The notes below the pieces were generated by a model, which did not search any database, had not been told where the DNA came from, and was given only the letters and a program-made list of their open reading frames with translations. A program made the position numbers and the translations under genes. Shown one piece after another: positions 1 through 10,606 of a stretch of 64,000 nt of DNA. Source of the stretch: Aminobacter sp. J41 (GTDB lineage: Bacteria; Pseudomonadota; Alphaproteobacteria; Rhizobiales; Rhizobiaceae); contig NZ_JAGL01000003.1 of the NCBI RefSeq assembly GCF_000526635.1, positions 122,420-186,419 on the forward strand, given 5' to 3'. Positions within the stretch are counted from its first letter, which is position 1. Every line of letters begins with the position of its first letter.

Positions 1-1
1 G

Positions 2-1648
2 CTGCCCCTGCTCGAAAACGTCTATCCGCTGACCGCCGGACTTTCGGGGAAGGTGCTGCGCCGCGCAATCCTCGCCAGCCTCGACCGGCTGCCGGACCTT
101 CCGGAATGGCTGGATCCTGAGCTGGCAAAGCGCCAAAGCTTCCCGAGCCTGCGCATGGCCCTGCACCGTCTGCACCAGCCGTCCGACCCGCTCGACACAA
201 ACCCGGATAGCCCGCCATGGCGCCGGCTCGCCTTTGACGAGTTCCTGGCTGGCCAGCTTGCGCTGGCTCTGGTGCGCAAGCGCCTGCGCAAGGCGAGCGG
301 ACGGCCGCTCATCGGCGACGGCTCTATCGAGCAGAAGATCAGGGCGGCACTGCCCTATTCGCTCACAGGAGCGCAGGAAAAGGCCATCGAGGACATTCAT
401 GCCGACCTTGCCTCATCCGAGCGGATGCTGCGCCTGCTGCAGGGCGACGTCGGCTCGGGCAAGACGGTTGTGGCGCTGATGTCTATGGCACGCGCGGCGG
501 AAGCCGGCGGCCAGTCTGCGCTGATGGCACCGACCGAAATCCTCGCGCGGCAGCACTTTACCACCATCAGCAATCTTGCCGCCAAGGCTGGACTGCGGAC
601 AGCAATTCTGACCGGCCGCGAAAAGGGCCGGGAACGCACCGAGACGCTGAAGGCGATCGCTTCCGGCGAGGTAGACATCGTCATCGGCACCCATGCCATC
701 TTCCAGGATACGGTGGAGTTCAAGAACCTCGTGCTCGCCGTCATCGACGAGCAGCACCGCTTCGGCGTCCACCAGCGCCTCGCGATCTCTGCCAAGGGAG
801 AGGCCGTCGACATGCTGGTGATGACGGCAACCCCGATTCCGCGCACACTGGTGCTCACCGCCTTCGGCGACATGGATGTCTCGCGCCTGACCGAAAAGCC
901 GGCGGGTCGCAAACCGATCCAGACCGTCACCCTGCCGCTCGAGCGCCTTCCCGATCTCATCCGCCGCATGCAGTCGGCGATTGCCGAGGGCCAGAAGGTC
1001 TACTGGATCTGCCCGCTGGTCGAGGAGTCGGAGGAAATCAAGCTGATGTCGGCCGAAGACCGCTTCGCGGCGCTCAAGCCCGTCTTCGGCAACCAGATAG
1101 GCCTGATCCACGGCCGCATGAGCGGTGCGGAAAAGGATGCAGCAATGCTCGCCTTCAAGAACGGCGAGACGCGCATTCTGGTCGGCACCACGGTCATCGA
1201 GGTCGGCGTCGACGTGCCCGACGCGACCATCATCGTCATTGAACATGCCGAGCGCTTCGGCCTTGCCCAGCTGCACCAGCTGCGCGGCCGCGTTGGGCGT
1301 GGCGACCGGCCGTCAAGCTGCGTGCTGCTTTACAAAGAACCTCTCGGGCTGATCGCCAAGCAGCGCCTGTCGGTCATGCGGGAGACGGAAGACGGCTTCC
1401 GCATTTCCGAGGAGGACCTCAAGCTGCGCGGCGAAGGCGAATTGCTGGGCACCAAGCAATCAGGCACCCCGGGTTTCCGCGTTGCGCGGATCGAGCGCCA
1501 CTCGGACCTGCTTGAAATCGCCCGCAACGACGCACGCCTCATCCTGGAGCGAGACCCGGAACTGGTCTCGCCCCGGGGTGAAGCGCTGAAAGTGCTTCTC
1601 TACCTCTACGGCCGCGACGATGCGGTGCGGCTGCTACGGGCGGGGTAA
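2..1648 (+). CDS. recG: ATP-dependent DNA helicase RecG (5' truncated by window edge)
   Basis: RecG unwinds and remodels stalled replication forks and Holliday junctions. About 548 C-terminal residues are visible, against roughly 700 for the full family, so most of the N-terminal wedge domain lies outside the window. Visible superfamily 2 motifs: Walker A GDVGSGKT near visible residue 150, DEQH (motif II) near 250, TATPIPRT (motif III) shortly after, and the C-terminal helicase lobe with GTTVIEVGVDVP and QLRGRVGRG. The reading frame is open from base 2. The gene converges on glmS with a gap of only six bases and no visible terminator between them. Confidence 0.96.
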   Translation: MPLLENVYPLTAGLSGKVLRRAILASLDRLPDLPEWLDPELAKRQSFPSLRMALHRLHQPSDPLDTNPDSPPWRRLAFDEFLAGQLALALVRKRLRKASGRPLIGDGSIEQKIRAALPYSLTGAQEKAIEDIHADLASSERMLRLLQGDVGSGKTVVALMSMARAAEAGGQSALMAPTEILARQHFTTISNLAAKAGLRTAILTGREKGRERTETLKAIASGEVDIVIGTHAIFQDTVEFKNLVLAVIDEQHRFGVHQRLAISAKGEAVDMLVMTATPIPRTLVLTAFGDMDVSRLTEKPAGRKPIQTVTLPLERLPDLIRRMQSAIAEGQKVYWICPLVEESEEIKLMSAEDRFAALKPVFGNQIGLIHGRMSGAEKDAAMLAFKNGETRILVGTTVIEVGVDVPDATIIVIEHAERFGLAQLHQLRGRVGRGDRPSSCVLLYKEPLGLIAKQRLSVMRETEDGFRISEEDLKLRGEGELLGTKQSGTPGFRVARIERHSDLLEIARNDARLILERDPELVSPRGEALKVLLYLYGRDDAVRLLRAG

Positions 1649-1654
1649 GCCGCC

Positions 1655-3478
1655 CTACTCCACCGTCACGGACTTGGCGAGGTTGCGCGGCTGGTCGACA
1701 TCCGTGCCAATGAACACCGCCGTGTAGTAAGCCAGCAGCTGGATCGGCAGCGCGTAGACGATCGGCGAAATGATCTCGGGAACGTCCGGCACCACGATGG
1801 TGGAAAGCGTCTCGACGGTCGCCTCGGCAGCGCCCTTGGCGTCGGTGATCAGGATGATCTTGCCGCCGCGTGCCGCCACTTCCTGCATGTTCGAGACGGT
1901 CTTCTCGAAGATGCGGTCATGCGGCGCGATGACGATGACCGGCATTTTCTCGTCGATCAGCGCGATCGGCCCGTGCTTCAGCTCTCCAGCGGCATAGCCT
2001 TCAGCGTGGATGTAGGAAATTTCCTTGAGCTTCAGCGCGCCTTCCATCGCCAGCGGGAAATTGGTGTCGCGCCCGAGATAGAGGACGTGCTTGTAGTGCG
2101 AGAGATCGCGCGACAGCCGCTCGATCTGGCTCGCCAGCTTCAGCACCTGATGCGCCATTCCAGGCGCTTCGGACAGCTGCCGCACAAGCTGCGCCTCCTG
2201 GGCGGCGTCAATAGTGCCCCTCGCAACCGCGGCCCGCAGTGCGAGCGATGCGAGGACCGACAGCTGGCAGGTAAACGCCTTGGTCGATGCGACGCCCACC
2301 TCGGGGCCTGCCAGGGTCGGGAAGACGATGTCGGATTCTCGGGCGATCGTTGATTCGCGCACGTTGACGATCGCGCCGATCGGCAAGCCTTCACTGCGGC
2401 AGTAGCGCAGCGATGCGAGCGTATCGGCCGTCTCGCCCGACTGCGAGATAAACAGCGCGGCGCTGTTCTTCGTGATCGGTAGTTCGCGGTAGCGGAACTC
2501 GGACGCGATATCGATGTCGACCGGCAGGCGCGCGTAGCGCTCGATCCAGTATTTGCCGATCAGGCCGGCGAGATACGCCGTGCCGCAGGCCGAAATGTAA
2601 AGCCGGTCGAGTTTTGCGAAGTCGAATGGCAGCTGGAAGTCCTTGACCTTACCGTTGGCGAAGTCGAGGTAGTTCGCAAGCGTGTGCGAGACGACTTCCG
2701 GCTGCTCATAGATCTCCTTCTCCATGAAGTGCCGGTAGTTGCCCTTGTCCACCATATAGGCGGAGCCAAGCGACTGCTGCTTGCGGCGCGTAACCGGCGC
2801 GCCATCAATGTCGAATACCTCAACACCGCTCCGGCGAACGACCGCCCAGTCGCCATCCTCAAGGTAGGTCACCGAATTGGTGAAGGGCGCGAGCGCGATC
2901 GCGTCGGACCCGAGATACATCTCGCCATCGCCATGGCCGACCGCAAGCGGCGGGCCGTTGCGCGCACCAACGATGAGGTTTTCGTCGCCGCGGAACATGA
3001 TCGCGAGCGCGAAGGCGCCGCGCAGCTGCTTCAGTGCAGCGTGGGCGGCGGCGACCGGTTCCTTCCCGGATTTTAGTTCACGAGTGACCAGGTGCGCGAC
3101 CACCTCTGTGTCCGTCTGCGAGACGAAGTTGTAGCCGTCGGCCATCAGCGAGGCGCGCAACTCGGCAAAATTCTCGATAATTCCGTTATGTACGACTGCG
3201 ACATCACCCGAGAAATGAGGATGCGCATTGGTCTCGTTCGGCACGCCGTGCGTGGCCCAGCGGGTGTGACCAATGCCGATCGTGCCGGCGAGCGGCTCTT
3301 CTTTCAGCCGGCGCTCGAGATTGACGAGCTTGCCCTCGGCGCGGCGGCGGCCGAGCTGGCCGTTCGAAATGGTCGCGACGCCGGCCGAGTCATAGCCGCG
3401 GTATTCGAGCCGCTTCAATGCATCGACAATGAGGGGAGCCACGTCCGTGCGCCCCAAAATCCCCACGATACCGCACAT
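1655..3478 (-). CDS. glmS: Glutamine--fructose-6-phosphate aminotransferase (isomerizing)
   Basis: Makes glucosamine-6-phosphate from fructose-6-phosphate and glutamine, the first step toward UDP-GlcNAc for peptidoglycan and LPS. The 607-residue product begins MCGIVGILG, so the nucleophilic Cys follows the initiator Met; this fixes the start at 3478 although the frame stays open ten codons further upstream. The N-terminal glutaminase half (to about 220) is followed by two SIS sugar-isomerase domains (about 285-420 and 455-590) and the typical C-terminus with DQPRNLAKSVTVE. It lies 121 bases downstream of glmU on the same strand, so the two genes of the pathway are probably co-transcribed. No glmS ribozyme is apparent. 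Confidence 0.97.
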   Translation of the reverse strand: MCGIVGILGRTDVAPLIVDALKRLEYRGYDSAGVATISNGQLGRRRAEGKLVNLERRLKEEPLAGTIGIGHTRWATHGVPNETNAHPHFSGDVAVVHNGIIENFAELRASLMADGYNFVSQTDTEVVAHLVTRELKSGKEPVAAAHAALKQLRGAFALAIMFRGDENLIVGARNGPPLAVGHGDGEMYLGSDAIALAPFTNSVTYLEDGDWAVVRRSGVEVFDIDGAPVTRRKQQSLGSAYMVDKGNYRHFMEKEIYEQPEVVSHTLANYLDFANGKVKDFQLPFDFAKLDRLYISACGTAYLAGLIGKYWIERYARLPVDIDIASEFRYRELPITKNSAALFISQSGETADTLASLRYCRSEGLPIGAIVNVRESTIARESDIVFPTLAGPEVGVASTKAFTCQLSVLASLALRAAVARGTIDAAQEAQLVRQLSEAPGMAHQVLKLASQIERLSRDLSHYKHVLYLGRDTNFPLAMEGALKLKEISYIHAEGYAAGELKHGPIALIDEKMPVIVIAPHDRIFEKTVSNMQEVAARGGKIILITDAKGAAEATVETLSTIVVPDVPEIISPIVYALPIQLLAYYTAVFIGTDVDQPRNLAKSVTVE

Positions 3479-3599
3479 GCCGAAGACCCTTTCCTGCCCG
3501 CGTTGCAACCGTCATAGGAGGCCAACTGCTACGGGAAAAATCACAATAGTTTTCAGAAAGTATTGCAGCCGAAGGCAGGCCGCCTCCGGAGATTCTCGT

Positions 3600-4940
3600 C
3601 TATTTTCCGGCTTTTGCCTTCAGTCTTTCACGCAACTGCCGGCCAAGGTCCGGCTTATTCTCTTGCCGAGCCCGGCCGAACGCCAGCGCGTCTGTCGGAA
3701 CGTCCTGCGTAATCACGCTGCCCGAAGCCACATAGCCTCCTTCGCCGACGCGTACCGGTGCGACGAGCGACGAATTCGAGCCAATGAAAGCCCCTGCGCC
3801 GATCTCGGTGCGATGCTTGCCGAAGCCATCATAGTTGCAGGTAATCGTGCCCGCACCAATGTTGGCCTTTGAGCCAACATGCGCATCGCCAATGTAGGTC
3901 AGGTGGTTGACCTTCGCGCCTTCGTCGAGGACTGCGTTCTTGACCTCGCAGAAGTTGCCGACCTTGGCGGTCGGGGAGACGCGCGTGCCGGGGCGAAGAC
4001 GCGCGAACGGGCCAATCTCGGCATTGGCCTCCACAATTGCACCCTCAAGGTGGGAGAAGGCACGGATGCGTGCCCCGGCGGCGACCTTCACTCCCGGGCC
4101 GAAAAACACGTTCGGCTCCAGCATCACATCGGCTTCGAGTTCGGTGTCATGCGACAGCCGCACGGTCTCCGGTGCCAGCATTGTTACGCCTGCGAGCATG
4201 AAATGCCGGCGGCGGCGCTGTTGCCAGACGGCTTCCGCCTCAGCAAGCTCCGCGCGCGTGTTGATGCCGAGAACATTCTCGTAGGCGGCCTCGGTCGCAA
4301 CGACCCTGAGCCCGCGTGAGGTCGCAATCTCGACGATATCGGTGAGGTAATACTCGCCCTTGGCATTCTCGTTGCGGACGGCATCGAGCAGGCTAAGTGC
4401 GTGCTCGCCCGCAATTGCCATCAGGCCACCGTTGCAGAAGGTGATGCGGCGCTCCTCATCGTTGGCGTCGCGTTCCTCGCGAATGGCAACCAGCGCGCCG
4501 TCCTTCTCGATCAGCCGCCCATATCCATGCGGATTGGGGGTCCGGAATCCCATGGCGACCACAGCAGCGCCCTTCGCAAGTTCCGCACGGAGCGCTGACA
4601 AGGCGTCAGCCTCGACGAGCGGTGTGTCGCCGAACAGGACCAGGATATCATCGTAGCCGCGGCCGATCTTTTCGCGGGCCGCAAGAACCGCATGCGCTGT
4701 GCCCAGCCGCTCGCTCTGCAGGAACACCTCCGCCTCCGGAGCAAACGGGGCAACTGCCTGGCGCACCAACTCGGCTTCCCGCCCGACAACGACGGCGATG
4801 TCGGCACCGCGCGCCGCGTTTACCACATGCGCCACCATCGGTAGGTCCGCTACCGGATGCAGCACCTTGGGCAGCGCACTCTTCATGCGCGTACCCTCCC
4901 CGGCAGCGAGAATGATCGAAAGGCAGCTTCTCTGGCTCAT
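3600..4940 (-). CDS. glmU: Bifunctional GlmU: GlcNAc-1-P uridyltransferase / GlcN-1-P acetyltransferase
   Basis: Catalyses the last two steps to UDP-GlcNAc. The 446-residue product has the N-terminal nucleotidyltransferase signature [18 protein letters not shown] at residues about 10-27 and a C-terminal left-handed beta-helix with hexapeptide repeats from about 250 onward, including [11 protein letters not shown] and [19 protein letters not shown] of the acetyltransferase site. I chose [16 protein letters not shown] (ATG at 4940) because the 23 extra codons of the longer open frame are not family-like. Upstream of glmS on the same strand. Confidence 0.96.
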   Translation of the reverse strand: MSQRSCLSIILAAGEGTRMKSALPKVLHPVADLPMVAHVVNAARGADIAVVVGREAELVRQAVAPFAPEAEVFLQSERLGTAHAVLAAREKIGRGYDDILVLFGDTPLVEADALSALRAELAKGAAVVAMGFRTPNPHGYGRLIEKDGALVAIREERDANDEERRITFCNGGLMAIAGEHALSLLDAVRNENAKGEYYLTDIVEIATSRGLRVVATEAAYENVLGINTRAELAEAEAVWQQRRRRHFMLAGVTMLAPETVRLSHDTELEADVMLEPNVFFGPGVKVAAGARIRAFSHLEGAIVEANAEIGPFARLRPGTRVSPTAKVGNFCEVKNAVLDEGAKVNHLTYIGDAHVGSKANIGAGTITCNYDGFGKHRTEIGAGAFIGSNSSLVAPVRVGEGGYVASGSVITQDVPTDALAFGRARQENKPDLGRQLRERLKAKAGK

Positions 4941-5013
4941 GCGGGAATCCAATGATGTCTGACTCGCGGCTTGTGTAGCATCGGGATCGAATTGCTCCAA
5001 TCCCTGCAAAACG

Positions 5014-6795
5014 TCATGCCACGACGGCGTCCTCTATCCGAAATTGGACTGAACGCTGACCATTCCACCAATTGGATGAGATCGTCCCTGCCACGTGGAC
5101 GGCACTCCCCCGGTTCGCGAGCAGGAAGTTGCCGAGGTCCGTTCCTATCGTGCGGAACGCCATGGCCTGCAGCCGCGCACCGGTCTGGGAGCGCAGGTCG
5201 ACCCGCAGATGATTCTCGCCAACGACACGTGCATCCGCGATCGTGTGCCGCGGCATGGCCAGCAGCGGCTGCGGATGGCCTGATCCGTACGGCCCCGCGC
5301 TTTCCAAACGGTCGACCAGGTCGAAGTTCGCACCGTCGGCTGAAAGCGCCGCGTCGATCTCCAGCACTGCCGCATCGCGCAGGCGGATCACGTCGTCAGC
5401 GGCCCATTCCTCGAAGAAGGCCCGCAGCGCCCCCAGTTTTTCGCGCTCTACGGTAATGCCGGCTGCCATCGCATGTCCGCCGCCCTTGACGAGCAGGCCG
5501 CGCTCGACTGCCTCGCGGACCATACGGCCCAGATCGAAGCCGGGAATCGAACGGCCAGACCCGGTACCGATGCCATTCGGGTTGAAATTGATCGCGAAGG
5601 CCGGACGCTTGGCGTGTTCCTTCAGGCGCGCGGCGATCAGGCCAACGATACCGGCATGCCAGCGATCGCTCGCGGTCACCAGGACAGCGGGGCCGTTACC
5701 GGCTGCCAGCTCCGCATCTGCCTCGTTCTTTGCCTCGGCTAGCATGACCTGCTCCATCGCCTGCCGCTCACTGTTGAGGCGGTCGAGCGTCTCGGAAATG
5801 GTGCGGGCATCAGTCGGATCATCGGTGGCGAGCAAGCGGCTGCCTAGTGCCGCATCGCCGATGCGTCCGCCTGCATTGATGCGGGGACCCAGCAGGAAGC
5901 CGAGATGGAAGGTGTTGAGCGGCTCACCGATGCGGGAAACACGCGCAAGCGCCGTTAGGCCGGCATTGCCCAGCCGGCGCATCGCGATCAGCCCCTTCAC
6001 CACGAAAGCACGGTTGACGCCGATGAGCGGAACGACGTCGCATACGGTCGCGAGTGCGACAAGGTCTAGGAAGGAAAGAAGATCGGGCGGAGAGGTGCGG
6101 CTGCCCCGCTCGCGCAACATCGCCACCGTTCGCACCAGCGTGACGAAGACGACGCCGGCAGCGCAGAGATGTCCCTGCCCCGAAATGTCGTCCTCGCGGT
6201 TCGGATTGACGACCGCGATGGCATTTGGCAGCGGACCACCGACCTGATGGTGGTCGAGCACGACCACCTGCGCACCGGCTTCGTTGGCCGCATCGATCGC
6301 AAGGGCGCTGTTGGTACCGCAGTCGACGGTGATGATCAGCCTCGCGCCGCGTGCCACCAGTTCGCGCATCGCATCCGGATTGGGGCCATACCCTTCAAAA
6401 ATCCGGTCAGGAATGTAAATCTCGGCGTCGATGCCGTAGTGAGCGAGAAAGCGCTTCAGCAGCGCGGAGGAAGCCGCGCCGTCGACATCATAGTCGCCGA
6501 AGATCGCCACCTTCTCCTGTCGCGCGATCGCATCGGCAATGCGCCCGGCGGCAGCATCCATGTCGGTGAATGAGCGAGGATTGGGCAGGAGATCCCGAAC
6601 CGTCGGATCGAGAAAGCGCAGCGCGTCCTCCTGCGACACGCCGCGGCCCGCTAGCACCCTGGCCACGATGTCCGGCACGCCATGCGCCTGTGCCATGGCA
6701 AGTGCCGTGTTTTCCTCGCGAAGACCCAGCCGGTGAACCCACGCAAGGCCGTTCACCGACTTATGTACATCAAGAAAGTAGCGCCGATCCGCCAT
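5014..6795 (-). CDS. recJ: Single-stranded-DNA-specific 5'-3' exonuclease RecJ
   Basis: RecJ degrades single-stranded DNA 5' to 3' in recombination and repair. The 593-residue protein shows the DHH phosphoesterase motifs: DYDVDG at 101-106, VDCGTNS, the DHH triad in VLDHHQVGG near 181, and the DHHA1 motif GGGHAMAAG near 440. A C-terminal OB-like domain follows. Start at MADRRYF (6795); an in-frame ATG four codons upstream is possible. It lies 54 bases after glpX, in the hom-glpX-recJ order usual in Rhizobiales. Confidence 0.95.
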   Translation of the reverse strand: MADRRYFLDVHKSVNGLAWVHRLGLREENTALAMAQAHGVPDIVARVLAGRGVSQEDALRFLDPTVRDLLPNPRSFTDMDAAAGRIADAIARQEKVAIFGDYDVDGAASSALLKRFLAHYGIDAEIYIPDRIFEGYGPNPDAMRELVARGARLIITVDCGTNSALAIDAANEAGAQVVVLDHHQVGGPLPNAIAVVNPNREDDISGQGHLCAAGVVFVTLVRTVAMLRERGSRTSPPDLLSFLDLVALATVCDVVPLIGVNRAFVVKGLIAMRRLGNAGLTALARVSRIGEPLNTFHLGFLLGPRINAGGRIGDAALGSRLLATDDPTDARTISETLDRLNSERQAMEQVMLAEAKNEADAELAAGNGPAVLVTASDRWHAGIVGLIAARLKEHAKRPAFAINFNPNGIGTGSGRSIPGFDLGRMVREAVERGLLVKGGGHAMAAGITVEREKLGALRAFFEEWAADDVIRLRDAAVLEIDAALSADGANFDLVDRLESAGPYGSGHPQPLLAMPRHTIADARVVGENHLRVDLRSQTGARLQAMAFRTIGTDLGNFLLANRGSAVHVAGTISSNWWNGQRSVQFRIEDAVVA

Positions 6796-6849
6796 ATCCG
6801 ACCCCAATCAGGCCGCGAACATAGAGGCTCGGCGCTGTTTTGCCAAAGC

Positions 6850-7833
6850 TCAGCCGAACTTTTCCATATCCTGATGGTGCGCCTTGATCTCGCGAACGGT
6901 GCGCGAGGACGATCGCATGACGATCGTATGCGTCTGGATCGAGTCGCGGCCGAACTTGACGCCGGACAGGAGATTGCCGTCGGTCACGCCGGTTGCAGCG
7001 AAGAGCACGTCGCCGCGAGCCATCTCTTCCATCGAGTACACCTTGTTGGGATCGGAGATTCCCATCTTGGCGGCGCGCTCGATCTTCTCCTCGGTGTTGA
7101 GCTGCAGGCGACCCTGCATCTGGCCACCGATGCAGCGAAGTGCTGCGGCGGCCAGGACACCCTCAGGAGCGCCGCCGGTGCCCATGTAGATGTCGATGCC
7201 AGTCTCGTCCGGATTGGTCGTGTGAATCACGCCAGCCACGTCGCCGTCGCCGATCAGGCGGATTGCGGCGCCCGTCGCACGGACAGCCTCGATCAGCCGG
7301 GCATGGCGAGGACGGTCGAGAATGCAGGCCGTGATCTCCTGAACCGGAACGCCCTTCGCCTTGGCGAGGTTTTCAATGTTCTCCTGCGGCGAGGCGTCAA
7401 GATTGACGATACCGGCCGGGTAGCCCGGACCGACCGCGATCTTGTCCATGTAGACGTCCGGCGCGTAGAGCAGGCTGCCCTTCTCGGCAATCGCGATGAC
7501 GGCCAGCGAGTTCGGCAGGTTCTTGGCGCAGATCGTGGTGCCTTCCAGCGGATCGAGCGCGATGTCGACTCCCGGGCCCTCGCCCGTGCCCACTTCCTCG
7601 CCGATGTAGAGCATCGGAGCCTCGTCGCGCTCACCTTCGCCGATGACGACGGTGCCTTTGATCGGCAGGCGGTTCAGTTCGGCGCGCATGGCGTCGACTG
7701 CCACCTGGTCGGCGGCCTTCTCGTCGCCCCTGCCGCGAAGACGTGCGGCGGCAACCGCTGCGCGCTCCGTGACACGAACCAGTTCAAGGGTGAGAATGCG
7801 GTCGAGACCGGATGTGGCAGGCTTGGCCATCAT
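6850..7833 (-). CDS. glpX: Class II fructose-1,6-bisphosphatase GlpX
   Basis: Hydrolyses fructose-1,6-bisphosphate to fructose-6-phosphate in gluconeogenesis. The 327-residue protein belongs to the GlpX/inositol-monophosphatase-like fold: IGEGERDE at 64-71 and DPLEGTT at 94-100 carry the acidic metal ligands, followed by GDGDVAG and MGTGGAPEGV. Two adjacent ATG codons (7833 and 7830) could start it; AGAAGG six bases before the first supports 7833. Between hom and recJ on the same strand. Confidence 0.95.
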   Translation of the reverse strand: MMAKPATSGLDRILTLELVRVTERAAVAAARLRGRGDEKAADQVAVDAMRAELNRLPIKGTVVIGEGERDEAPMLYIGEEVGTGEGPGVDIALDPLEGTTICAKNLPNSLAVIAIAEKGSLLYAPDVYMDKIAVGPGYPAGIVNLDASPQENIENLAKAKGVPVQEITACILDRPRHARLIEAVRATGAAIRLIGDGDVAGVIHTTNPDETGIDIYMGTGGAPEGVLAAAALRCIGGQMQGRLQLNTEEKIERAAKMGISDPNKVYSMEEMARGDVLFAATGVTDGNLLSGVKFGRDSIQTHTIVMRSSSRTVREIKAHHQDMEKFG

Positions 7834-7961
7834 GACGAACCTTCTGTGAGATCAGGCATTTGCCGGATAGGGTTGGCCTCTTTTGTCAAAGAGACCCACC
7901 CCTAGCAAGAGCGATTCACGGTCCGTCCCGACATCAATCGATTGAATTGATCCGGCTTTTT

Positions 7962-9275
7962 TCAGGCCGGACGTTCAATCCGGATGACCTGCGGCTTGTC
8001 GACCAGATGACCATCCTTGGTGATGGCCTCGACGGCCTTGCGGATGGACGCCTCGCTGGTCGAATGGGTGACGAGAATGACGGTCTTGTGGTCGCCGATC
8101 TGCGGGTCGGCGGCGCGCTGGACGATCGACTCCAGCGAGATATCGTTTTCGGCCATGCGCTTTGCAATCGCTGCAAACACTCCCGTCCGGTCATGGACGG
8201 TCAGGCGGATGAAATAGCCGCCCTCGTGCTTGCGCATCGCTGCCTTCTTGTAGGGCGCGAGCTCCTTCGCCGGACGGCCGAAGACCGGGCCGTGCTGGAA
8301 GCCGGGACGGCTCTTGGCAATGTCGGCGATGTCGCCGATGACGGCCGAAGCGGTCGCGTTGCCGCCGGCGCCCGGACCGGACAGCAGCAACTCACCTAGA
8401 ATGTCCGTTTCGATGGCAACTGCGTTGGTGACGCCGTGGACCTGCGCAATAACCGACGACGTGGGCACCATCGTCGGGTGGACGCGCTGTTCGATGCCGC
8501 TTTCACTGCGCTGGGCAACGCCCAGGAGCTTGATGCGGTAGCCGAGCTCAGCCGCGGCCTTGATGTCGGCCTGGGTGATGTTGGAGATGCCTTCGAGGTA
8601 GATGTCGTCCGGCGAGATCTTCGTGCCGAAGGCAAGGCTCGTCAGGATCGACAGCTTGTGCGCGGTATCGTTGCCCTCGATGTCGAAGGTCGGATCGGCC
8701 TCGGCGTAGCCGAGACGCTGCGCGTCAGCGAGGCACTCTTCGAACGAGATACCTTCCGCTTCCATCCGGGTCAGGATGTAGTTGCAGGTGCCGTTGAGGA
8801 TGCCGAACACGCGCGAAACCGAGTTGCCGGCGAGCGACTCGCGCATGGTCTTGATGACCGGAATGCCGCCGGCGACTGCCGCTTCGTAGTTGAGCAGCAC
8901 GCCGTTCTTTTCCGCGATCGCTGCGAGTGAGACGCCAGAGCGCGACAGCAGGGCCTTGTTCGCGGTGACGACATGCTTGCCGCGCTCGAGGGCTGCCTGG
9001 ACACTCGCCTTTGCCGGACCGTCCTCGCCACCCATCAGCTCGACGAAGACGTCGATGTCGGCCTCACGTGCAAGCGCGACGGGATCATCGAACCATTGGA
9101 CGCCGGAAAGGTCGACGCCGCGGTCACGAGTGCGGTCGCGTGCGGAGACCGCGGTGACGGTGATCGCCCGGCCGCACTGGCGGGTTAGTTCATCCGCCTT
9201 CTCAGCCAGAACGCGCGCCACCGAGGCACCAACGGTGCCCAGACCGGCAATTCCAACACGCAATGCTTCGCTCAT
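7962..9275 (-). CDS. hom: Homoserine dehydrogenase
   Basis: Reduces aspartate-4-semialdehyde to homoserine, on the branch to threonine and methionine. The 437 residues comprise an N-terminal Rossmann nucleotide-binding domain (GIAGLGTVGASVARVL near 8-23), the catalytic domain with GILNGTCNYILTRM and the ADPTFDIEGNDTAHKL stretch, and a C-terminal ACT regulatory domain from about 355, which in this family mediates feedback control by threonine. The upstream neighbour is an aminotransferase gene, 39 bases away on the same strand, so both may serve amino-acid synthesis. Confidence 0.96.
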   Translation of the reverse strand: MSEALRVGIAGLGTVGASVARVLAEKADELTRQCGRAITVTAVSARDRTRDRGVDLSGVQWFDDPVALAREADIDVFVELMGGEDGPAKASVQAALERGKHVVTANKALLSRSGVSLAAIAEKNGVLLNYEAAVAGGIPVIKTMRESLAGNSVSRVFGILNGTCNYILTRMEAEGISFEECLADAQRLGYAEADPTFDIEGNDTAHKLSILTSLAFGTKISPDDIYLEGISNITQADIKAAAELGYRIKLLGVAQRSESGIEQRVHPTMVPTSSVIAQVHGVTNAVAIETDILGELLLSGPGAGGNATASAVIGDIADIAKSRPGFQHGPVFGRPAKELAPYKKAAMRKHEGGYFIRLTVHDRTGVFAAIAKRMAENDISLESIVQRAADPQIGDHKTVILVTHSTSEASIRKAVEAITKDGHLVDKPQVIRIERPA

Positions 9276-9314
9276 GCCGCGGGCATCCTTTTCTGTCAGT
9301 CTTTAATTGAGGAA

Positions 9315-10532
9315 CTATCTGCGGGCGTTCAGCGCAACGACATTGTCCGGAGTCGAGCCCACGGAGCTCAGGAAGCGCTTGATGTTGCGCGCTGCCTGCC
9401 GGATGCGGTGCTCGTTCTCGACGAGAGCGAGACGGACATAATCGTCACCGTGTTCGCCGAAGCCGACGCCCGGCGCCACCGCAACATCGGCCTTCTCGAC
9501 GAGGAGCTTCGAGAACTCCAGCGAGCCGAGGTGGCGGAACTGTTCGGGGATGGGCGCCCACGCGAACATGGTCGCTGCGGGAGCGGGAATCTCCCAGCCA
9601 GCGCGCAAGAAGGAGTCGACCATAACCTCGCGACGGCGGTGGTAGACTTCGCGCACTTCAGCAATGTCGGAGCCGTCGCCGTTCAGCGCAGCCGTGGCCG
9701 CAACCTGGATCGGCGTGAACGCGCCGTAGTCGAGGTAGGACTTCACGCGGGTCAGCGCGGCGATCAGACGCTCGTTGCCAACCGCAAAGCCCATGCGCCA
9801 GCCCGGCATCGAAAACGTCTTCGACATCGAGGTGAACTCGACCGTACAGTCGATCGCTCCCGGCACCTGCAGCACCGACGGAGGCGGATTGCCGTCGAAG
9901 TAGATCTCGGCGTAGGCGAGGTCGGAGAGGATGATAAGCTCGTTCTTTTTCGCGAACGCGACAACGTCGCGGTAGAAGTCGAGCGAGGCGACCAGCGCCG
10001 TCGGATTCGACGGGTAGTTGAGGATCAGCGCGAGCGGCTTCGGCGTCGAGTGGCGTATCGCGCGCTCCAGCGCCGGGATGAACTTGTCATCCGGCTCGGA
10101 CTGCATCGAGCGGATAACGCCGCCGGCCATCAGGAAGCCGAAGGCATGAATTGGATAGGTCGGATTGGGGCACAGGATCACGTCGCCCGGCGCGGTGATT
10201 GCCTGCGCCATGTTGGCGAAACCTTCCTTCGACCCCAAAGTCGCGACGATCTGGGTATCGGGATTAAGCTTCACGCCGAACCGGCGGGCATAGTAGTTCG
10301 CCTGCGCCTTGCGCAGGCCCGGGATGCCCTTCGACGAGGAATAGCGGTGGGTGCGCGGGTCGCGAACGACCTCTACCAGCTTTTCGACGATGTTCTGCGG
10401 AGTCGGCAGGTCAGGGTTGCCCATGCCGAGGTCAATGATGTCTGCACCACCCGCTCGCGCCGCGGCCTTCAGCTTGTTGACCTGTTCGAAAACGTATGGC
10501 GGAAGCCGGCGGACCTTGTGAAACTCTTCCAT
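9315..10532 (-). CDS. Class I/II PLP-dependent aminotransferase (AlaC / LL-DAP-aminotransferase-like)
   Basis: A fold-type I aminotransferase of 405 residues. The PLP-binding lysine is K238 in TSMSKTFSMPGWRMGF; the substrate-binding NYPSNPT lies at 172-178 and the cofactor-contacting SDLAYAEIYFDG near 203-214. The closest family I recognise is the AlaC/YfdZ-like group often labelled LL-diaminopimelate aminotransferase; in an organism that should use the succinylase route to lysine, an alanine or other amino-acid transaminase role is more likely. It precedes hom with a 39-base gap. Substrate is inferred only from family. Confidence 0.85.
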   Translation of the reverse strand: MEEFHKVRRLPPYVFEQVNKLKAAARAGGADIIDLGMGNPDLPTPQNIVEKLVEVVRDPRTHRYSSSKGIPGLRKAQANYYARRFGVKLNPDTQIVATLGSKEGFANMAQAITAPGDVILCPNPTYPIHAFGFLMAGGVIRSMQSEPDDKFIPALERAIRHSTPKPLALILNYPSNPTALVASLDFYRDVVAFAKKNELIILSDLAYAEIYFDGNPPPSVLQVPGAIDCTVEFTSMSKTFSMPGWRMGFAVGNERLIAALTRVKSYLDYGAFTPIQVAATAALNGDGSDIAEVREVYHRRREVMVDSFLRAGWEIPAPAATMFAWAPIPEQFRHLGSLEFSKLLVEKADVAVAPGVGFGEHGDDYVRLALVENEHRIRQAARNIKRFLSSVGSTPDNVVALNARR

Positions 10533-10606
10533 TGGAGAATCCGATCGCGAGGGGATTGGGGCAATTGACGCGCGCTATACACCTAAACCTTCTGGTGGTC
10601 GATAGT

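Noticed and set aside
3479-3599. glmS ribozyme or other riboswitch before glmS
   Set aside because: The gap is 121 bases without the conserved ribozyme core, and this element is not known from this clade.
6682-10568. Long plus-strand open frames at 6682-7905 and 9408-10568
   Set aside because: Antisense shadows of glpX and of the aminotransferase.
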